DNA from: Eubacterium barkeri
GTDB taxonomy: Bacteria > Bacillota > Clostridia > Eubacteriales > Eubacteriaceae
Assembly (NCBI RefSeq): GCF_900107125.1
Contig: NZ_FNOU01000017.1
Coordinates: 1-64,000, forward strand
DNA length: 64,000 bases
Reading direction: 5' to 3'
A model generated the notes under the pieces. The model made no database searches. It was given only the letters and a program-made list of their open reading frames with translations, and was not told the origin of the DNA. Made by a program: the position numbers and the translations under genes. Within the stretch, counting starts at the first letter, position 1. Each line of letters starts with the position of its first letter. Shown here piece after piece: positions 8,803-17,840 of the stretch.

Positions 8803-9911
8803 CCCTGTTGTCCCCTTTCCATCATATCTGTGAATTTTTCAAACAAATACCCCGTGTCGTTGGGGCCCGCGCTGGCTTCCGGGTGGAACTGAACGGTGAA
8901 GGCGTGAATGCCCTTGTAAGCGATCCCCTCACAGGAATCATCATTCATATTAACATGAGTGACCTCTCCGACGTCCTTGGGAACACTCTCAGAAATAACG
9001 GCATAGCCATGGTTCTGGCTGGTAATATACACCCGATCCCGGGTTAAGTCCTTTACCGGCTGATTCATTCCCCGGTGTCCAAAACGCATTTTTCGGGTCT
9101 TGGCTCCCATGGCCAACGCCAAAAGCTGATGGCCCAGGCAAATACCGAAAATCGGTTTGCCATAGCTGATGAAATCTTTGATGTTTTTGATGATTTCTAC
9201 ATTTTCAGCCGGGTCCCCCGGTCCATTGGAAAGCATAATGCCATCGGGATTCAAACGGCGAATATCCTCTAAGGTTGCATTGGCTGGCATTACCGTCACA
9301 TTGCAGCCATTTTGGAGGAGCATTCGAAGAATATTGTGCTTATAGCCATAATCCATCAGCGCCACATGGTTGGCCCGGTTTTCCCGGGAATAGTACCACC
9401 CCTTCTTCTGGCTGGTGACGATTTGAACGGGATTGACCACCCGATAAGCCTTAATCTGCTCCAGAAGTTCATCCTTTTTAGCATAAACATCCTCGGTGGT
9501 GATACAGCCATTCATGGTCCCATGGACCCGAATTCTCCGGGTCAGGGCCCGGGTGTCGATATCCCAGATCCCAATCTTGCCCTGGGCGACAAGGAAATCG
9601 TTGATGGTATCCGTCGTCCGGAAGTTGGAGGGTTCTTCACACCATTCCTTAACAATATACCCATTGACCCAGCTCTTTTCACTCTCCATATCGTCATTGT
9701 TTACCCCATAATTCCCAATTAAGGGGTAGGTCTGTAAGACGATTTGTCCATAATAGGATGGGTCTGTTAAAACTTCTTGATAACCGGTCATCCCGGTGGT
9801 AAACACAATTTCTCCGATGGTCGTTCCTTCACAGCCGAAGCTATAACCTTCGTACACGGTGCCATCCGCCAGCAGGATATACGCGCGTTTATCCCGTTTG
9901 AAATATGACAT
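8793..9911 (-). CDS. carA: Carbamoyl-phosphate synthase small subunit
   Basis: 372 residues. The glutaminase subunit hydrolyses glutamine and channels ammonia to CarB. The N-terminal CPSase small domain (ADGTVYEGYSFG, TTGMTGYQEVLTDPSY) is followed by a class I amidotransferase domain with the nucleophile elbow FGICLGHQLLALA (Cys near residue 250) and the His/Glu pair in QFHPEASAGPNDT. An AGAGG ribosome site lies 6-7 nt before the ATG. It overlaps carB. No PyrR-type attenuator was recognised in the 97-bp gap behind purA. Confidence 0.98.
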   Translation of the reverse strand: MSYFKRDKRAYILLADGTVYEGYSFGCEGTTIGEIVFTTGMTGYQEVLTDPSYYGQIVLQTYPLIGNYGVNNDDMESEKSWVNGYIVKEWCEEPSNFRTTDTINDFLVAQGKIGIWDIDTRALTRRIRVHGTMNGCITTEDVYAKKDELLEQIKAYRVVNPVQIVTSQKKGWYYSRENRANHVALMDYGYKHNILRMLLQNGCNVTVMPANATLEDIRRLNPDGIMLSNGPGDPAENVEIIKNIKDFISYGKPIFGICLGHQLLALAMGAKTRKMRFGHRGMNQPVKDLTRDRVYITSQNHGYAVISESVPKDVGEVTHVNMNDDSCEGIAYKGIHAFTVQFHPEASAGPNDTGYLFEKFTDMMERGQQGCL

Positions 9912-9973
9912 TTTGACCTCTCTTTTCTTTTATAAGCTCTCTATTCCCGACGATTAATGCTACTTCTAATACT

Positions 9974-10003
9974 CTAAAAATCCCTCCCTTGGTCAGGGAG
10001 GGC
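9974..10003 (-). terminator. Rho-independent terminator of purA
   Basis: Minus strand: CCCTCCC (9996-10002) pairs with GGGAGGG (9982-9988) and is followed by ATTTTTA. It lies directly behind the purA stop codon and separates purA from carA. Confidence 0.85.
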
Positions 10004-10008
10004 AAAAT

Positions 10009-11280
10009 CTATCGTGTTGCTAATTCTTCACGGTCTGGGCCAACCCCAACGAAATCGATGGGGGCACCAACCCGTTCTTCTATAAACCGGATATAATTCT
10101 GTGCATTTTCTGGAAGTTCAGCAATTTTCCGGATATCCCGGGTTGATGTTTTCCAACCTGGCAGGGTTTCATAAATCGGTTTTACCCGAAACAATTCATC
10201 GGTATTTGGAAAACGATCCAAAACCTTACCATCCAGCTCGTATCCCACGCCAACCTTGATTTCATCCAAATCATCCAGCTTGTCAATTTTACATAAAGCA
10301 ATGGTATCAAAGCCATTGATTAAAGTGGTGTATTTTAGAATCGGAATATCTAACCAGCCTAAGCGACGGGAACGACCGGTACGGGCACCGAATTCATCAT
10401 CTGCCTTAGAGCCATCGCCACGGATAATCGCAATTTGAGGATCGTCAGGGTCCTCGGTGGGGAAGGGACCCGCCCCAACCGCACTTGAGAAGGCTTTGGC
10501 CACCCCGATGATGCGGTCAATTTTCTTGGGGGAAAATCCTCCGGAAACAGCGGCATACCCGGCAATGGGGTTGGAAGAAGTAACATAGGGATAAATCCCC
10601 AGATCAATATCCTTCATGGCGGCCAACTGACCTTCAAACAAAATATTCTTTCCAGCATCGATATAATGGTGCAAATAGCTGATGGGTTCTACGATCATAT
10701 GTCCAAAACGCTTGGCCCAGACTGCACATTTATCCATTAACTCATCCAGACTGTAGGTCGGTGCACCATAGGCCTCCATCTGATTATTGATGACATCGAC
10801 AATATTCGAAAGCTTTTCCCGGGTACGCTCAAGATCCAGCAGATCTTCCATCCGAAGATTTTTCCGCAGCGCCTTATAGGAATAAGCCACCCCAATCCCA
10901 CGTTTGGTCGTGCCAATGCCGCCCTTAGCTTCCATCAGCTCATCCAGCTTCTGATGATAGGGCATGAGAATGTGCGCCTTTCCTGAAATCTTAAGGCCGC
11001 TCATATCCACACCAGCACCTTCAATCTGGGCAATTTCTTCCTCCAGAACATCGGGGTTGACCACAGTGCCGGTACCAATGAGGCTTTCACCATTTTTATT
11101 GAAAATCCCACTGGGAATCAGATGAAGCTTGAACACACCATAATCGTTAATGACGGTGTGTCCTGCATTATCGCCTCCCTGAAAGCGGACAATGAGGTCC
11201 TGCTTCTCTGATAAATAATCAATGATCTTTCCTTTGCCTTCGTCGCCCCATTGGGCACCTACTAATACAGTAATCGACAT
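10009..11280 (-). CDS. purA: Adenylosuccinate synthetase
   Basis: 423 residues. It joins IMP and aspartate using GTP, the first committed step to AMP. The N-terminal signature VLVGAQWGDEGKGKIID (residues 4-20) carries the GTP-binding loop and catalytic Asp, and GDNAGHT carries the catalytic His. The conserved GTTKRGIGVAYS and TGRSRRLGWLDIP segments are present. It appears monocistronic, with its own -10 region and leader hairpin upstream and a terminator behind. Confidence 0.98.
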   Translation of the reverse strand: MSITVLVGAQWGDEGKGKIIDYLSEKQDLIVRFQGGDNAGHTVINDYGVFKLHLIPSGIFNKNGESLIGTGTVVNPDVLEEEIAQIEGAGVDMSGLKISGKAHILMPYHQKLDELMEAKGGIGTTKRGIGVAYSYKALRKNLRMEDLLDLERTREKLSNIVDVINNQMEAYGAPTYSLDELMDKCAVWAKRFGHMIVEPISYLHHYIDAGKNILFEGQLAAMKDIDLGIYPYVTSSNPIAGYAAVSGGFSPKKIDRIIGVAKAFSSAVGAGPFPTEDPDDPQIAIIRGDGSKADDEFGARTGRSRRLGWLDIPILKYTTLINGFDTIALCKIDKLDDLDEIKVGVGYELDGKVLDRFPNTDELFRVKPIYETLPGWKTSTRDIRKIAELPENAQNYIRFIEERVGAPIDFVGVGPDREELATR

Positions 11281-11295
11281 TATTAAAATCCTTTC

Positions 11296-11348
11296 CCAAG
11301 GGCTGAAAGCTCTTGGTATTGTTATCTGTTTTAACCGGAGTTATTATA
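11296..11348 (-). promoter_or_regulatory. purA -10 box and leader hairpin
   Basis: A TATAAT -10 lies at 11343-11348 on the minus strand (weak -35). The leader then forms a 9-bp stem, CCAAGAGCT with AGCCCTTGG (11296-11304 with 11308-11316), directly upstream of the GGAAAGGAT ribosome site. No purine riboswitch core was recognised. Confidence 0.5.
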
Positions 11349-11438
11349 TCATATCCAGGTCCCACTCCGATAGCCTGTACCGAATGAAAATGTTTTCTAA
11401 TTTTGCAGAAGTGCCTTTCCCATCCCATTTTCCCATGA

Positions 11439-11444
11439 TATAAT
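11439..11444 (+). promoter_or_regulatory. -10 box of cupin gene
   Basis: TATAAT 24 bp upstream of the cupin ATG. No convincing -35 is visible at 16-18 bp. It is divergent from purA. Confidence 0.4.
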
Positions 11445-11467
11445 ACTCAAAAAAAGGAAACATTCAA

Positions 11468-11809
11468 ATGTATTATACCCATGAAACAGAGCACGACTAC
11501 CGCCACGGTGACCACGGCCCCAAATATTTAATGATGGGCCCTAAAAGTAATTTTGGTATCGTCCGCCTGCGTCCTGGTGATCAGGTTTCACCCCATCACC
11601 ATGGCGTTATGGAAGAAAACTTCTATATCTTAGACGGTCAAGTGACCATCACCATCGATGGCAATCCCCGTATTTATGGTCCAGGAGACTTTATCCACCT
11701 GGATTCCGGTGAGGTCCATAGCCTTTCCAACGCCGGAGATATCCCCGCACGTTTTATCGTCGTCACCAATCCTTATTTGGATCATGCCGATAAAATCGCC
11801 AACGATTAA
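11468..11809 (+). CDS. Single-domain cupin protein
   Basis: 113 residues forming one cupin_2 barrel. Motif 1 is visible as PGDQVSPHHHGVMEENFYILDG (about residues 36-57, with metal-type His/Glu ligands HHH and E) and motif 2 as YGPGDFIHLDSGEVHSL (second-half His). Such small cupins are metal-binding isomerases, dioxygenases or sensors, and the substrate cannot be told from sequence. An AAAAGGAAA ribosome site precedes the ATG. It stands alone between divergent purA and convergent ectB-type genes. Confidence 0.8.
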   Translation: MYYTHETEHDYRHGDHGPKYLMMGPKSNFGIVRLRPGDQVSPHHHGVMEENFYILDGQVTITIDGNPRIYGPGDFIHLDSGEVHSLSNAGDIPARFIVVTNPYLDHADKIAND

Positions 11810-11828
11810 TCCTTTCCATCATCCGCAC

Positions 11829-11872
11829 AAAAGCCACGGCATTCATCCCATTGGGTGAAACCGTGGCTTCAT
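11829..11872 (-). terminator. Terminator between cupin and aminotransferase genes
   Basis: AAGCCACGG (11831-11839) pairs with CCGTGGCTT (11861-11869). The T-run is better on the minus strand (GGCTTTTGTG), so it mainly ends the aminotransferase transcript and may also serve the cupin gene. Confidence 0.75.
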
Positions 11873-11881
11873 TGATATTCC

Positions 11882-13126
11882 TTATCCTTTCATAACTTCC
11901 TGGATGGATTTCTTTAAGATACCCAGGCCTTCCAGAAGAACATCCTCTTCAATGACCAAAGGGGGCATAATCTTTAAGATCTCATCCTTTCGTCCTGCCC
12001 GTTCAAGAATGAGGCCATTTTTAAAGCACTGGTCTCCAATGGCTTTTGCAAAGTCACCATCCTGTACATTAACCCCATAAATAAGGCCCCGGCCCCGGGC
12101 ACTAAAGCTGGGATCCAACGGCAAAATTTCCTTCGCCACATAATCGGCAATCATCCGATGCTTCTTTTCAACCTGTGCTGGAATATCATGCTCACAGAAA
12201 TATTCAATACCAGCCTTGGCCCCAACAAAGGAAAGCTGGAAACCACGGTAAGTTCCGTTATGTTCACCTGGATGGTAAATATCCAGCTCTGGCTTCACTA
12301 AAAGCAGCGCCATTGGCACGCCAAATCCCGAGATGGATTTGGACAAGGTGACCATATCCGGCTGGATACCCGCCTGCTCGAAGGAGAAGAATCCACCACC
12401 GGCACGGCCGCATCCCACCTGGATATCGTCAACAATCATGATAATACCAAACTCATCACAAATAGCACGCAGTCCCTGGAGCCACTCAATGGGTGCCGGA
12501 CAAACGCCCCCTTCTGCCTGAACCGTTTCCAGGATGATGGCTGCCGGCTTTTCAATCCCTGAAGAGGGATCGGAAAGAACGTCACGAAGATAACCCAGGG
12601 TATCAAATTTTTCCTCAAAACCATAGGGCATAAAGGTCGTATGGGTCAGGGCATGGGCTACATTCTCCCGACAATGAGATGCGCCTGTCACACTTAGGGC
12701 CCCTTCTGACATGCCGTGAAAAGCTCCGTGGAAGGCCATGATATTCAGTCGTCCGGTATTTTTACGGGCCAGTTTAATGGCAGATTCCACCGAATTCGCT
12801 CCCGTAGGTCCACAGAACATCACTTTATAATCCATTCCCTTAGGGGTTAAGATTTTTTCATCAAAGGTCTTCAGAAATTCTTCCTTGGCCTCTGTGAAAA
12901 AATCCAGGGCATGGATGACATTATCCTCTGCCAGATAATCCATCACTTTTTCTTTAATATAGGGATTGTTATGACCGTAATTTAACGCACCTGCACCTGC
13001 AAAAAAATCGATATAGCGTTCGCCTGCTTTGTTATATTGTTCAGCCCCCCGAGCTTTTGCGAAAACACTTGGGAAATTCCGGCAATAGGAACGGACCTGA
13101 CTTTCACGTTTTTCAAAAATCGTCAT
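11882..13126 (-). CDS. EctB-type diaminobutyrate-2-oxoglutarate aminotransferase
   Basis: About 414 residues; a PLP fold-type I, class III aminotransferase close to EctB. Segments RSYCRNFPSVFAKA and DFFAGAGALNYGHNNPYI match EctB-type proteins, VDDIQVGCGRAGGGFF contains the PLP-binding Asp, and LSKSISGFG contains the Schiff-base lysine. The expected reaction converts L-aspartate 4-semialdehyde and an amino donor to L-2,4-diaminobutyrate. No ectA or ectC is present. Instead it follows a Mur-ligase gene by 34 bp on the same strand, pointing to a wall-precursor role (inference). The start at ATG 13126 is preferred over TTG at 13150. Confidence 0.85.
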   Translation of the reverse strand: MTIFEKRESQVRSYCRNFPSVFAKARGAEQYNKAGERYIDFFAGAGALNYGHNNPYIKEKVMDYLAEDNVIHALDFFTEAKEEFLKTFDEKILTPKGMDYKVMFCGPTGANSVESAIKLARKNTGRLNIMAFHGAFHGMSEGALSVTGASHCRENVAHALTHTTFMPYGFEEKFDTLGYLRDVLSDPSSGIEKPAAIILETVQAEGGVCPAPIEWLQGLRAICDEFGIIMIVDDIQVGCGRAGGGFFSFEQAGIQPDMVTLSKSISGFGVPMALLLVKPELDIYHPGEHNGTYRGFQLSFVGAKAGIEYFCEHDIPAQVEKKHRMIADYVAKEILPLDPSFSARGRGLIYGVNVQDGDFAKAIGDQCFKNGLILERAGRKDEILKIMPPLVIEEDVLLEGLGILKKSIQEVMKG

Positions 13127-13160
13127 TCTAACTCTTCTTTCTCCCGGCAACGGGTAATCT

Positions 13161-14642
13161 TTATTTTTGGGCGATATACCGCTTGGCTAAAACGGTATCC
13201 CCTTCATAGGGCTCAGCGATACCATTTACTACCTGGTAATGCTCAGATCCCTTTCCAGCAATAATCAGGATTTCATCCTTTTTAAGCCGCGAAATAGCGG
13301 TTTTGATGGCTTCCTTTCGATCGATAATAATCTCACATCGGCCACCAGCCGCCACTGCATATTCTTCGATTTCTTTGGAGACCTCCATCGGATCCTTGTA
13401 GGAGGGATCTTCTGCCGTGATATAAATATAATCACAGAAAGCAGCACTTTCCTCAGCCATGTCCCGGCGCCGCTGGAATGCCTTACATCCCGGGCAGCCA
13501 AATACCACCTGAATTTTACGGTCAGGATAATAGTCCCGCAAAGCCTCGTAGGCGGCATGAATACTTGCCTGGTTATGGGCATAATCCACAATGGCGATAT
13601 AGCCATCCTTTTCGTAAATATTCATGCGTCCATCCACCTGGGTCACCGCAACGGCATTGGCAATTTTTTCCGGTTCCAGACCCATCATATAGGCCACCGC
13701 AGTAGCTCCGAGGGCATTGCCTACATTGAACACCCCGGGAATGATGATCTCCATGGGATATTCCCAATCCGGAGTAACGGCTGTAAACCGGGTCTTATGT
13801 CCATCCCGGCGAATATCCTTGGCATACACATCTGCCCCGGTATCCTCATGGACGGAATAGGTCAGCACCCGCTCAGCCCCAGCGGCCGCTTTAAGGGCAC
13901 AGTCGCTATGGGCATCATCTAAATTGATAACCGCTTTTTGATACCGGGCGACGATGTTCATCTTACAGCCCAGATATTCTTCAAAATCCTTGTGCTCATT
14001 GGGGGCAATATGATCATCAGAAATGTTGATATAAATACCATACTGATACGCCATCCCCACCAGCCGCTCCATTTTATCCGCCTGGCTGGATAGCTCCATC
14101 ACCACATTATCACAGCCGTTGGCCACGGCCTTGGCGAAATACGCATAAGTTGTAGGAGCCTCCGGCGTGGTCAAGGTTGCTTCTGCAAATTCCACCCCAT
14201 CAAAGATATCCACGGTGGTCAAAAATGCTGGTTTTTTCCCCGTGGCGTATTCTAAAATATTCTTAAGATAATAGACGGTGGTGCTTTTTCCCTTTGTTCC
14301 CGTCACACCGAAAAGATTAAAATCCCCTGGCTGATAGCCGTAAAATGCCTTAGCCACCAGGGCCATTGCCCGGCGGACATTGCCGGTAATAACACCAGGA
14401 ATAGAAACAGACATTGGTTCTTCCGCCAGGAAACCCTCCGCTCCATGGGTGATGGCATCCTCCAGATATTCCTTTTTGAAGCCCATGCCTTTACAAATGA
14501 AGAGGGTGCCCGATTGGGCGTCCTTCGAATTAAAGGTAATCGACTGAAAAATTTTACCACCGAAATCTGAATCACAGCTGATAAAAAGATCATTCGCTTT
14601 CAGAATGTCAATGATGGTCTGTCCAGTGATCTTGAATTCCAT
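13161..14642 (-). CDS. Mur ligase family protein (MurE-like amino-acid ligase)
   Basis: 493 residues with the three Mur-ligase domains: an N-terminal UDP-MurNAc-type domain (1-105), a central ATPase with P-loop FGVTGTKGKSTTVYYL (about 111-126) and a C-terminal domain with DYAHNQASI. It resembles MurE, which adds the third-position amino acid to UDP-MurNAc-L-Ala-D-Glu. At the position where DAP-type MurE carries DNPR, this protein has AEDPSYKDP, so meso-DAP is unlikely. AGGAGGG precedes the ATG. It is upstream of, and probably cotranscribed with, the EctB-type aminotransferase. It could be the main MurE or a paralogue with another substrate. Confidence 0.8.
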   Translation of the reverse strand: MEFKITGQTIIDILKANDLFISCDSDFGGKIFQSITFNSKDAQSGTLFICKGMGFKKEYLEDAITHGAEGFLAEEPMSVSIPGVITGNVRRAMALVAKAFYGYQPGDFNLFGVTGTKGKSTTVYYLKNILEYATGKKPAFLTTVDIFDGVEFAEATLTTPEAPTTYAYFAKAVANGCDNVVMELSSQADKMERLVGMAYQYGIYINISDDHIAPNEHKDFEEYLGCKMNIVARYQKAVINLDDAHSDCALKAAAGAERVLTYSVHEDTGADVYAKDIRRDGHKTRFTAVTPDWEYPMEIIIPGVFNVGNALGATAVAYMMGLEPEKIANAVAVTQVDGRMNIYEKDGYIAIVDYAHNQASIHAAYEALRDYYPDRKIQVVFGCPGCKAFQRRRDMAEESAAFCDYIYITAEDPSYKDPMEVSKEIEEYAVAAGGRCEIIIDRKEAIKTAISRLKKDEILIIAGKGSEHYQVVNGIAEPYEGDTVLAKRYIAQK

Positions 14643-14696
14643 ACTTCCCTCCTAAATTTTACTCATCAAATATATCCATAAAATTTTACCTGTATT

Positions 14697-14725
14697 AATA
14701 TATCACAAAGTTTTTTCAAAAGCAA
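14697..14725 (-). promoter_or_regulatory. Promoter of Mur ligase/aminotransferase operon
   Basis: Minus strand: TTGCTT (14720-14725), 17-bp spacer, TATATT (14697-14702), 55 bp upstream of the ATG. It is divergent from the ABC exporter promoter. Confidence 0.5.
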
Positions 14726-14820
14726 AATCTTGCCGTGTCTAAATTGTAAATTTTTCATGACAATGAATCTTTACATCCTTAAAATTTATATTTTTACGCT
14801 TTCACTTTTCTAAAATATCC

Positions 14821-14849
14821 TTGTACTTTATATTATTAAAGGATAAGAT
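14821..14849 (+). promoter_or_regulatory. Promoter of ABC exporter operon
   Basis: TTGTAC (14821-14826), 17-bp spacer, TAAGAT (14844-14849), 23 bp before the ATG. An AAGGAG ribosome site follows. Confidence 0.6.
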
Positions 14850-14872
14850 ATTCTCAACACAAGGAGAAAAAT

Positions 14873-15553
14873 ATGTCAGAATTCATAAGCATTCGCGATT
14901 TACGAAAGAGTTTTCAGCTGGGAAAAGAGGAAATCCCCATTCTCAAGGGGATTAACATCGACATACCCCAGGGTGAAATGGTCGCCTTATTAGGCCCATC
15001 GGGTTCGGGAAAATCAACCTTTCTCAATATTCTTGGTGGTTTGCTTCCCGCCACCTCTGGATCGGTTAAAATCCGTGACCATGAGCTGGGGACCATGACC
15101 GAAAACGAGCTATGCCTTTTCAGGCGGGCCCATTTAGGCTTTATCTTTCAAAGCTATAATCTCATATCCAGTATGACGGCCGCTGATAATGTAGCCCTCT
15201 CCCTCACCTTTGCCGGGGTCCCCCGGAAGGAACGCCGGGAGCGGGCACTTGAAGTACTGGAAATCGTTGGCTTGGCTGACCGTATCGACCATAAACCCAG
15301 CGAGCTTTCCGGAGGACAACAGCAGCGGGTGAGCATCGCCCGGGCATTGGTCAATCATCCGGAAATCATTTTAGCGGACGAACCCACCGGAAATCTGGAT
15401 TCCAAAACGAGTACCGACATTATGGATATGATTACCCGCCTGAATGAAGAAGCCAATCAAACCTTTGTCATTGTCACCCATGACCCTGATGCTGCCCAGT
15501 ATTGTTCCAAAATCGTCCACATGAAAGACGGTATCATTGAATATTTAGAATAG
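14873..15553 (+). CDS. ABC transporter ATP-binding protein (MacB/LolD type)
   Basis: 226 residues. Walker A is [11 protein letters not shown] (about 42-52), the signature is [19 protein letters not shown], Walker B is [12 protein letters not shown] and the H-loop is VTHDP. This subgroup (MacB/LolD/FtsE-like) powers type VII ABC systems that move substrates or forces across the membrane rather than importing nutrients. It is the first gene of a four-gene operon with an exported protein, a MacB-type permease and a Yip1 protein. Confidence 0.93.
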   Translation: MSEFISIRDLRKSFQLGKEEIPILKGINIDIPQGEMVALLGPSGSGKSTFLNILGGLLPATSGSVKIRDHELGTMTENELCLFRRAHLGFIFQSYNLISSMTAADNVALSLTFAGVPRKERRERALEVLEIVGLADRIDHKPSELSGGQQQRVSIARALVNHPEIILADEPTGNLDSKTSTDIMDMITRLNEEANQTFVIVTHDPDAAQYCSKIVHMKDGIIEYLE

Positions 15554-15574
15554 ACCTAAGAAAGAAGGAAACCA

Positions 15575-16486
15575 ATGAAGAAATTACTCTCTATCCTGAC
15601 GATTGTCGCTATGACCGCTTGCTTTTTCACCGCACCTGTAGCGGCTGCGCCGGATCAGCCCCTGCTCCAAATCACCTCAGTGAGCACCTACCCTGAAGCC
15701 GTCTCCCCTGGGGACAACTTTGATGTCTTTTTAACCATCGTCAATAACGGAAATTACAATGCCTACAACACCAATATTTCGGTGCTCAATATCTCAGGCT
15801 CCAAAACAAGCGATCTGGATGTTTTTTCCATGTCAGGCAGTGGTAACCATGTCTATGTTGGCCAAGTGGACAGCTTTGGTGCCACCAGTGCCACCCTGCA
15901 CATGGCGGTCTCCCCGGTTGCAACTGCTAAAAACTACAACCTCAACATCCAAATTGACACGGTGGATGGTGACGGCAACAGCTACAGCTATCCTGAAACC
16001 ATCGGTCTTTTTGTCAATGAAAGCACCTCCATGTCACTGGTGGCCCCCAGCGAATTGACCGTTTCCTCTGAGAATAGCACTGCAACGACAGCCACAGACA
16101 GCAAGGATAGCTCCAAGGGTAATCTTTCGATGGAAGTAGCTAATCTCGGGACCAATGCCGTCCGTGGCGTACAGCTCCAGCTGTCTGGCAGCGGCCTGAA
16201 CATAAAAGATAGCTCCACCTATTATGGAACTTTTGAAAAAGATGATACCGACACTTTTACCACCACCGTAACAGCAGATACTCCTGGTAATTATGATCTC
16301 ACAGCAGAACTGCGATACGTGGATAGCTTCAATAATGAACGAAAGATTACCAAAACTGTAAAGGTCACAGTGCCTGATAACGCCACCAGCACCAACAAGG
16401 CAGGCAGCGGCACAAACGATACGGGATCGACTGGCCTCAATATCTTAACCGGTATTGCAAAGGTACTCTTTGGCATTACCGTATAG
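15575..16486 (+). CDS. Exported beta-sandwich protein of ABC cassette (CARDB-like)
   Basis: 303 residues. There is a signal peptide (MKKLLSILTIVAMTACFF then APVAAA, cleavage near residue 25), followed by two Ig-like/CARDB-type repeats. The first is about 30-150 (SPGDNFDVFLTIVNNGNYNAYN) and the second about 175-275 (LSMEVANLGTNAVRGVQLQL, TPGNYDLTAELRYVD). A Ser/Thr/Gly linker and a short hydrophobic C-terminus (LNILTGIAKVLFGITV) that could anchor it complete the protein. Its position between ATPase and permease suggests an extracytoplasmic partner, in the place where MacA-type adaptors occur in other organisms. No enzymatic motif is seen. Confidence 0.7.
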   Translation: MKKLLSILTIVAMTACFFTAPVAAAPDQPLLQITSVSTYPEAVSPGDNFDVFLTIVNNGNYNAYNTNISVLNISGSKTSDLDVFSMSGSGNHVYVGQVDSFGATSATLHMAVSPVATAKNYNLNIQIDTVDGDGNSYSYPETIGLFVNESTSMSLVAPSELTVSSENSTATTATDSKDSSKGNLSMEVANLGTNAVRGVQLQLSGSGLNIKDSSTYYGTFEKDDTDTFTTTVTADTPGNYDLTAELRYVDSFNNERKITKTVKVTVPDNATSTNKAGSGTNDTGSTGLNILTGIAKVLFGITV

Positions 16487-16494
16487 GCCTTGCC

Positions 16495-17784
16495 ATGAAT
16501 AAACAGGAACTCATCATCCTATGCTGGGAAAACCTGTGGCGCATGAAATTCCGGACCATCCTCACCATTATCGGTGTGGTCATTGGAACGGCATCCATCA
16601 TCATCATGGTTTCCATTGGAAACGGTGCCCAACAAAGCATCATCGGGACCTTATCCAGCACAGCATCCGTAACGTCCATTACCGTTTCTCCCAATGCGGA
16701 CAGCATGACCCAGGGCATGGGCGTCTCTTCGGCAAAATCCGAAAAGCTCAATGATAATGCCATCAAAGAATTCAAACGACTGGATGGTGTAAAGGCCGTT
16801 TCTCCCATTCAGTCCGCACCGTCAATGACCACCAAGGTCAACCGTGAAGAATTCACCGTGACCGGCCGGGGGATGGAATATGATGACCTTTCTGCCTTGG
16901 GGTATTCCGTATCGGCTGGACGACTTCCCCGCCAATCCGAGGAAAACGCCATTGTCATCGGCCCTGAAGTCTTTACAGAGATTTCCATGGACAGCAGCGG
17001 AACCAGTGCTTCCATGGACAAACTCATCAACAGCGAAGATTTAGTCGGTAATAATCTCACCTTTACCATCAGCCGAAAGGATAAAGACGGCAATGAGGAA
17101 AAAAACAGTTATAAGTTCCGGGTAGTCGGTGTCCTCTCCTCTACAGGGGGTATGGATGATTATTACATCATTATGAATCTCAAAAAAGCCCTGGAGCTCA
17201 GCGAATGGTCTGCTGGTGATGTGACCATCAACACCAAACGGGACGGCTATTCCCAGGCCATGGTCACCGCCGCCGATACGGACTCCGTCAACAGCGTCAC
17301 CCAAGCCATTACAGACATGGGCTTCCAGGCCTTTTCCATGAAGCAGATGCTCGATTCCATGGAGTCGGTTTTCACCTCCCTCCAAATGCTTCTTGGGGGC
17401 ATTGGTGCCGTCGCCCTCTTGGTTGCCTGTATCGGTATTGTCAATACGATGACCATGTCCATCTACGAGCGAACCAAGGAAATCGGCATTATGAAGGTTA
17501 TCGGGGCATCCGTCACCGATATCCGCAATATGTTTGTGGTGGAATCCACTATGATCGGCTTATTGGGGGGGATTGTGGGGATACTCTTCTCCTATCTGGT
17601 ATCCTTCGCCATTAACGGAATCGCAAGCCTCATGAGCGGCGCTGATCAGAAAGTCTCCATCATCTCCCTGGGCCTGGTGGCCTTCGCCCTGATCTTCTCC
17701 GCCATCGTCGGAATGATTGCCGGTGTCCGCCCGGCCATCAAAGCCGCCAACCTCAGCTCCCTGGATGCCATACGGACTGAATGA
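16495..17784 (+). CDS. MacB/FtsX-family ABC transporter permease
   Basis: 429 residues. An N-terminal membrane helix (FRTILTIIGVVIGTASIIIM), a large extracytoplasmic MacB_PCD domain (about 45-285) and three C-terminal helices in an FtsX core (about 300-425, GGIGAVALLVACIGIVNTM, YERTKEIGIMKVIGA). This is the membrane half of a MacB-type exporter pairing with the upstream ATPase. The start lies 8 bp after the previous stop with no strong ribosome site, suggesting translational coupling. Substrate unknown; peptides, lipids or drugs are possible. Confidence 0.9.
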   Translation: MNKQELIILCWENLWRMKFRTILTIIGVVIGTASIIIMVSIGNGAQQSIIGTLSSTASVTSITVSPNADSMTQGMGVSSAKSEKLNDNAIKEFKRLDGVKAVSPIQSAPSMTTKVNREEFTVTGRGMEYDDLSALGYSVSAGRLPRQSEENAIVIGPEVFTEISMDSSGTSASMDKLINSEDLVGNNLTFTISRKDKDGNEEKNSYKFRVVGVLSSTGGMDDYYIIMNLKKALELSEWSAGDVTINTKRDGYSQAMVTAADTDSVNSVTQAITDMGFQAFSMKQMLDSMESVFTSLQMLLGGIGAVALLVACIGIVNTMTMSIYERTKEIGIMKVIGASVTDIRNMFVVESTMIGLLGGIVGILFSYLVSFAINGIASLMSGADQKVSIISLGLVAFALIFSAIVGMIAGVRPAIKAANLSSLDAIRTE

Positions 17785-17840
17785 CGCTGAGTCCAATTTT
17801 GTAAAACCAACATCATACTTAAAATAAAAAGGAACCTTCA

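Noticed and set aside
9912..10008. PyrR-type attenuator upstream of carA
   Set aside because: The only strong hairpin is the purA terminator; no antiterminator or PyrR-binding loop was recognised.
11281..11348. Purine riboswitch before purA
   Set aside because: Only a simple 9-bp hairpin is visible; the three-way junction core was not found.
13127..13150. Longer start of the EctB-type gene (TTG at 13150)
   Set aside because: It uses TTG within the ribosome-site region and adds residues absent from EctB; ATG 13126 fits better.
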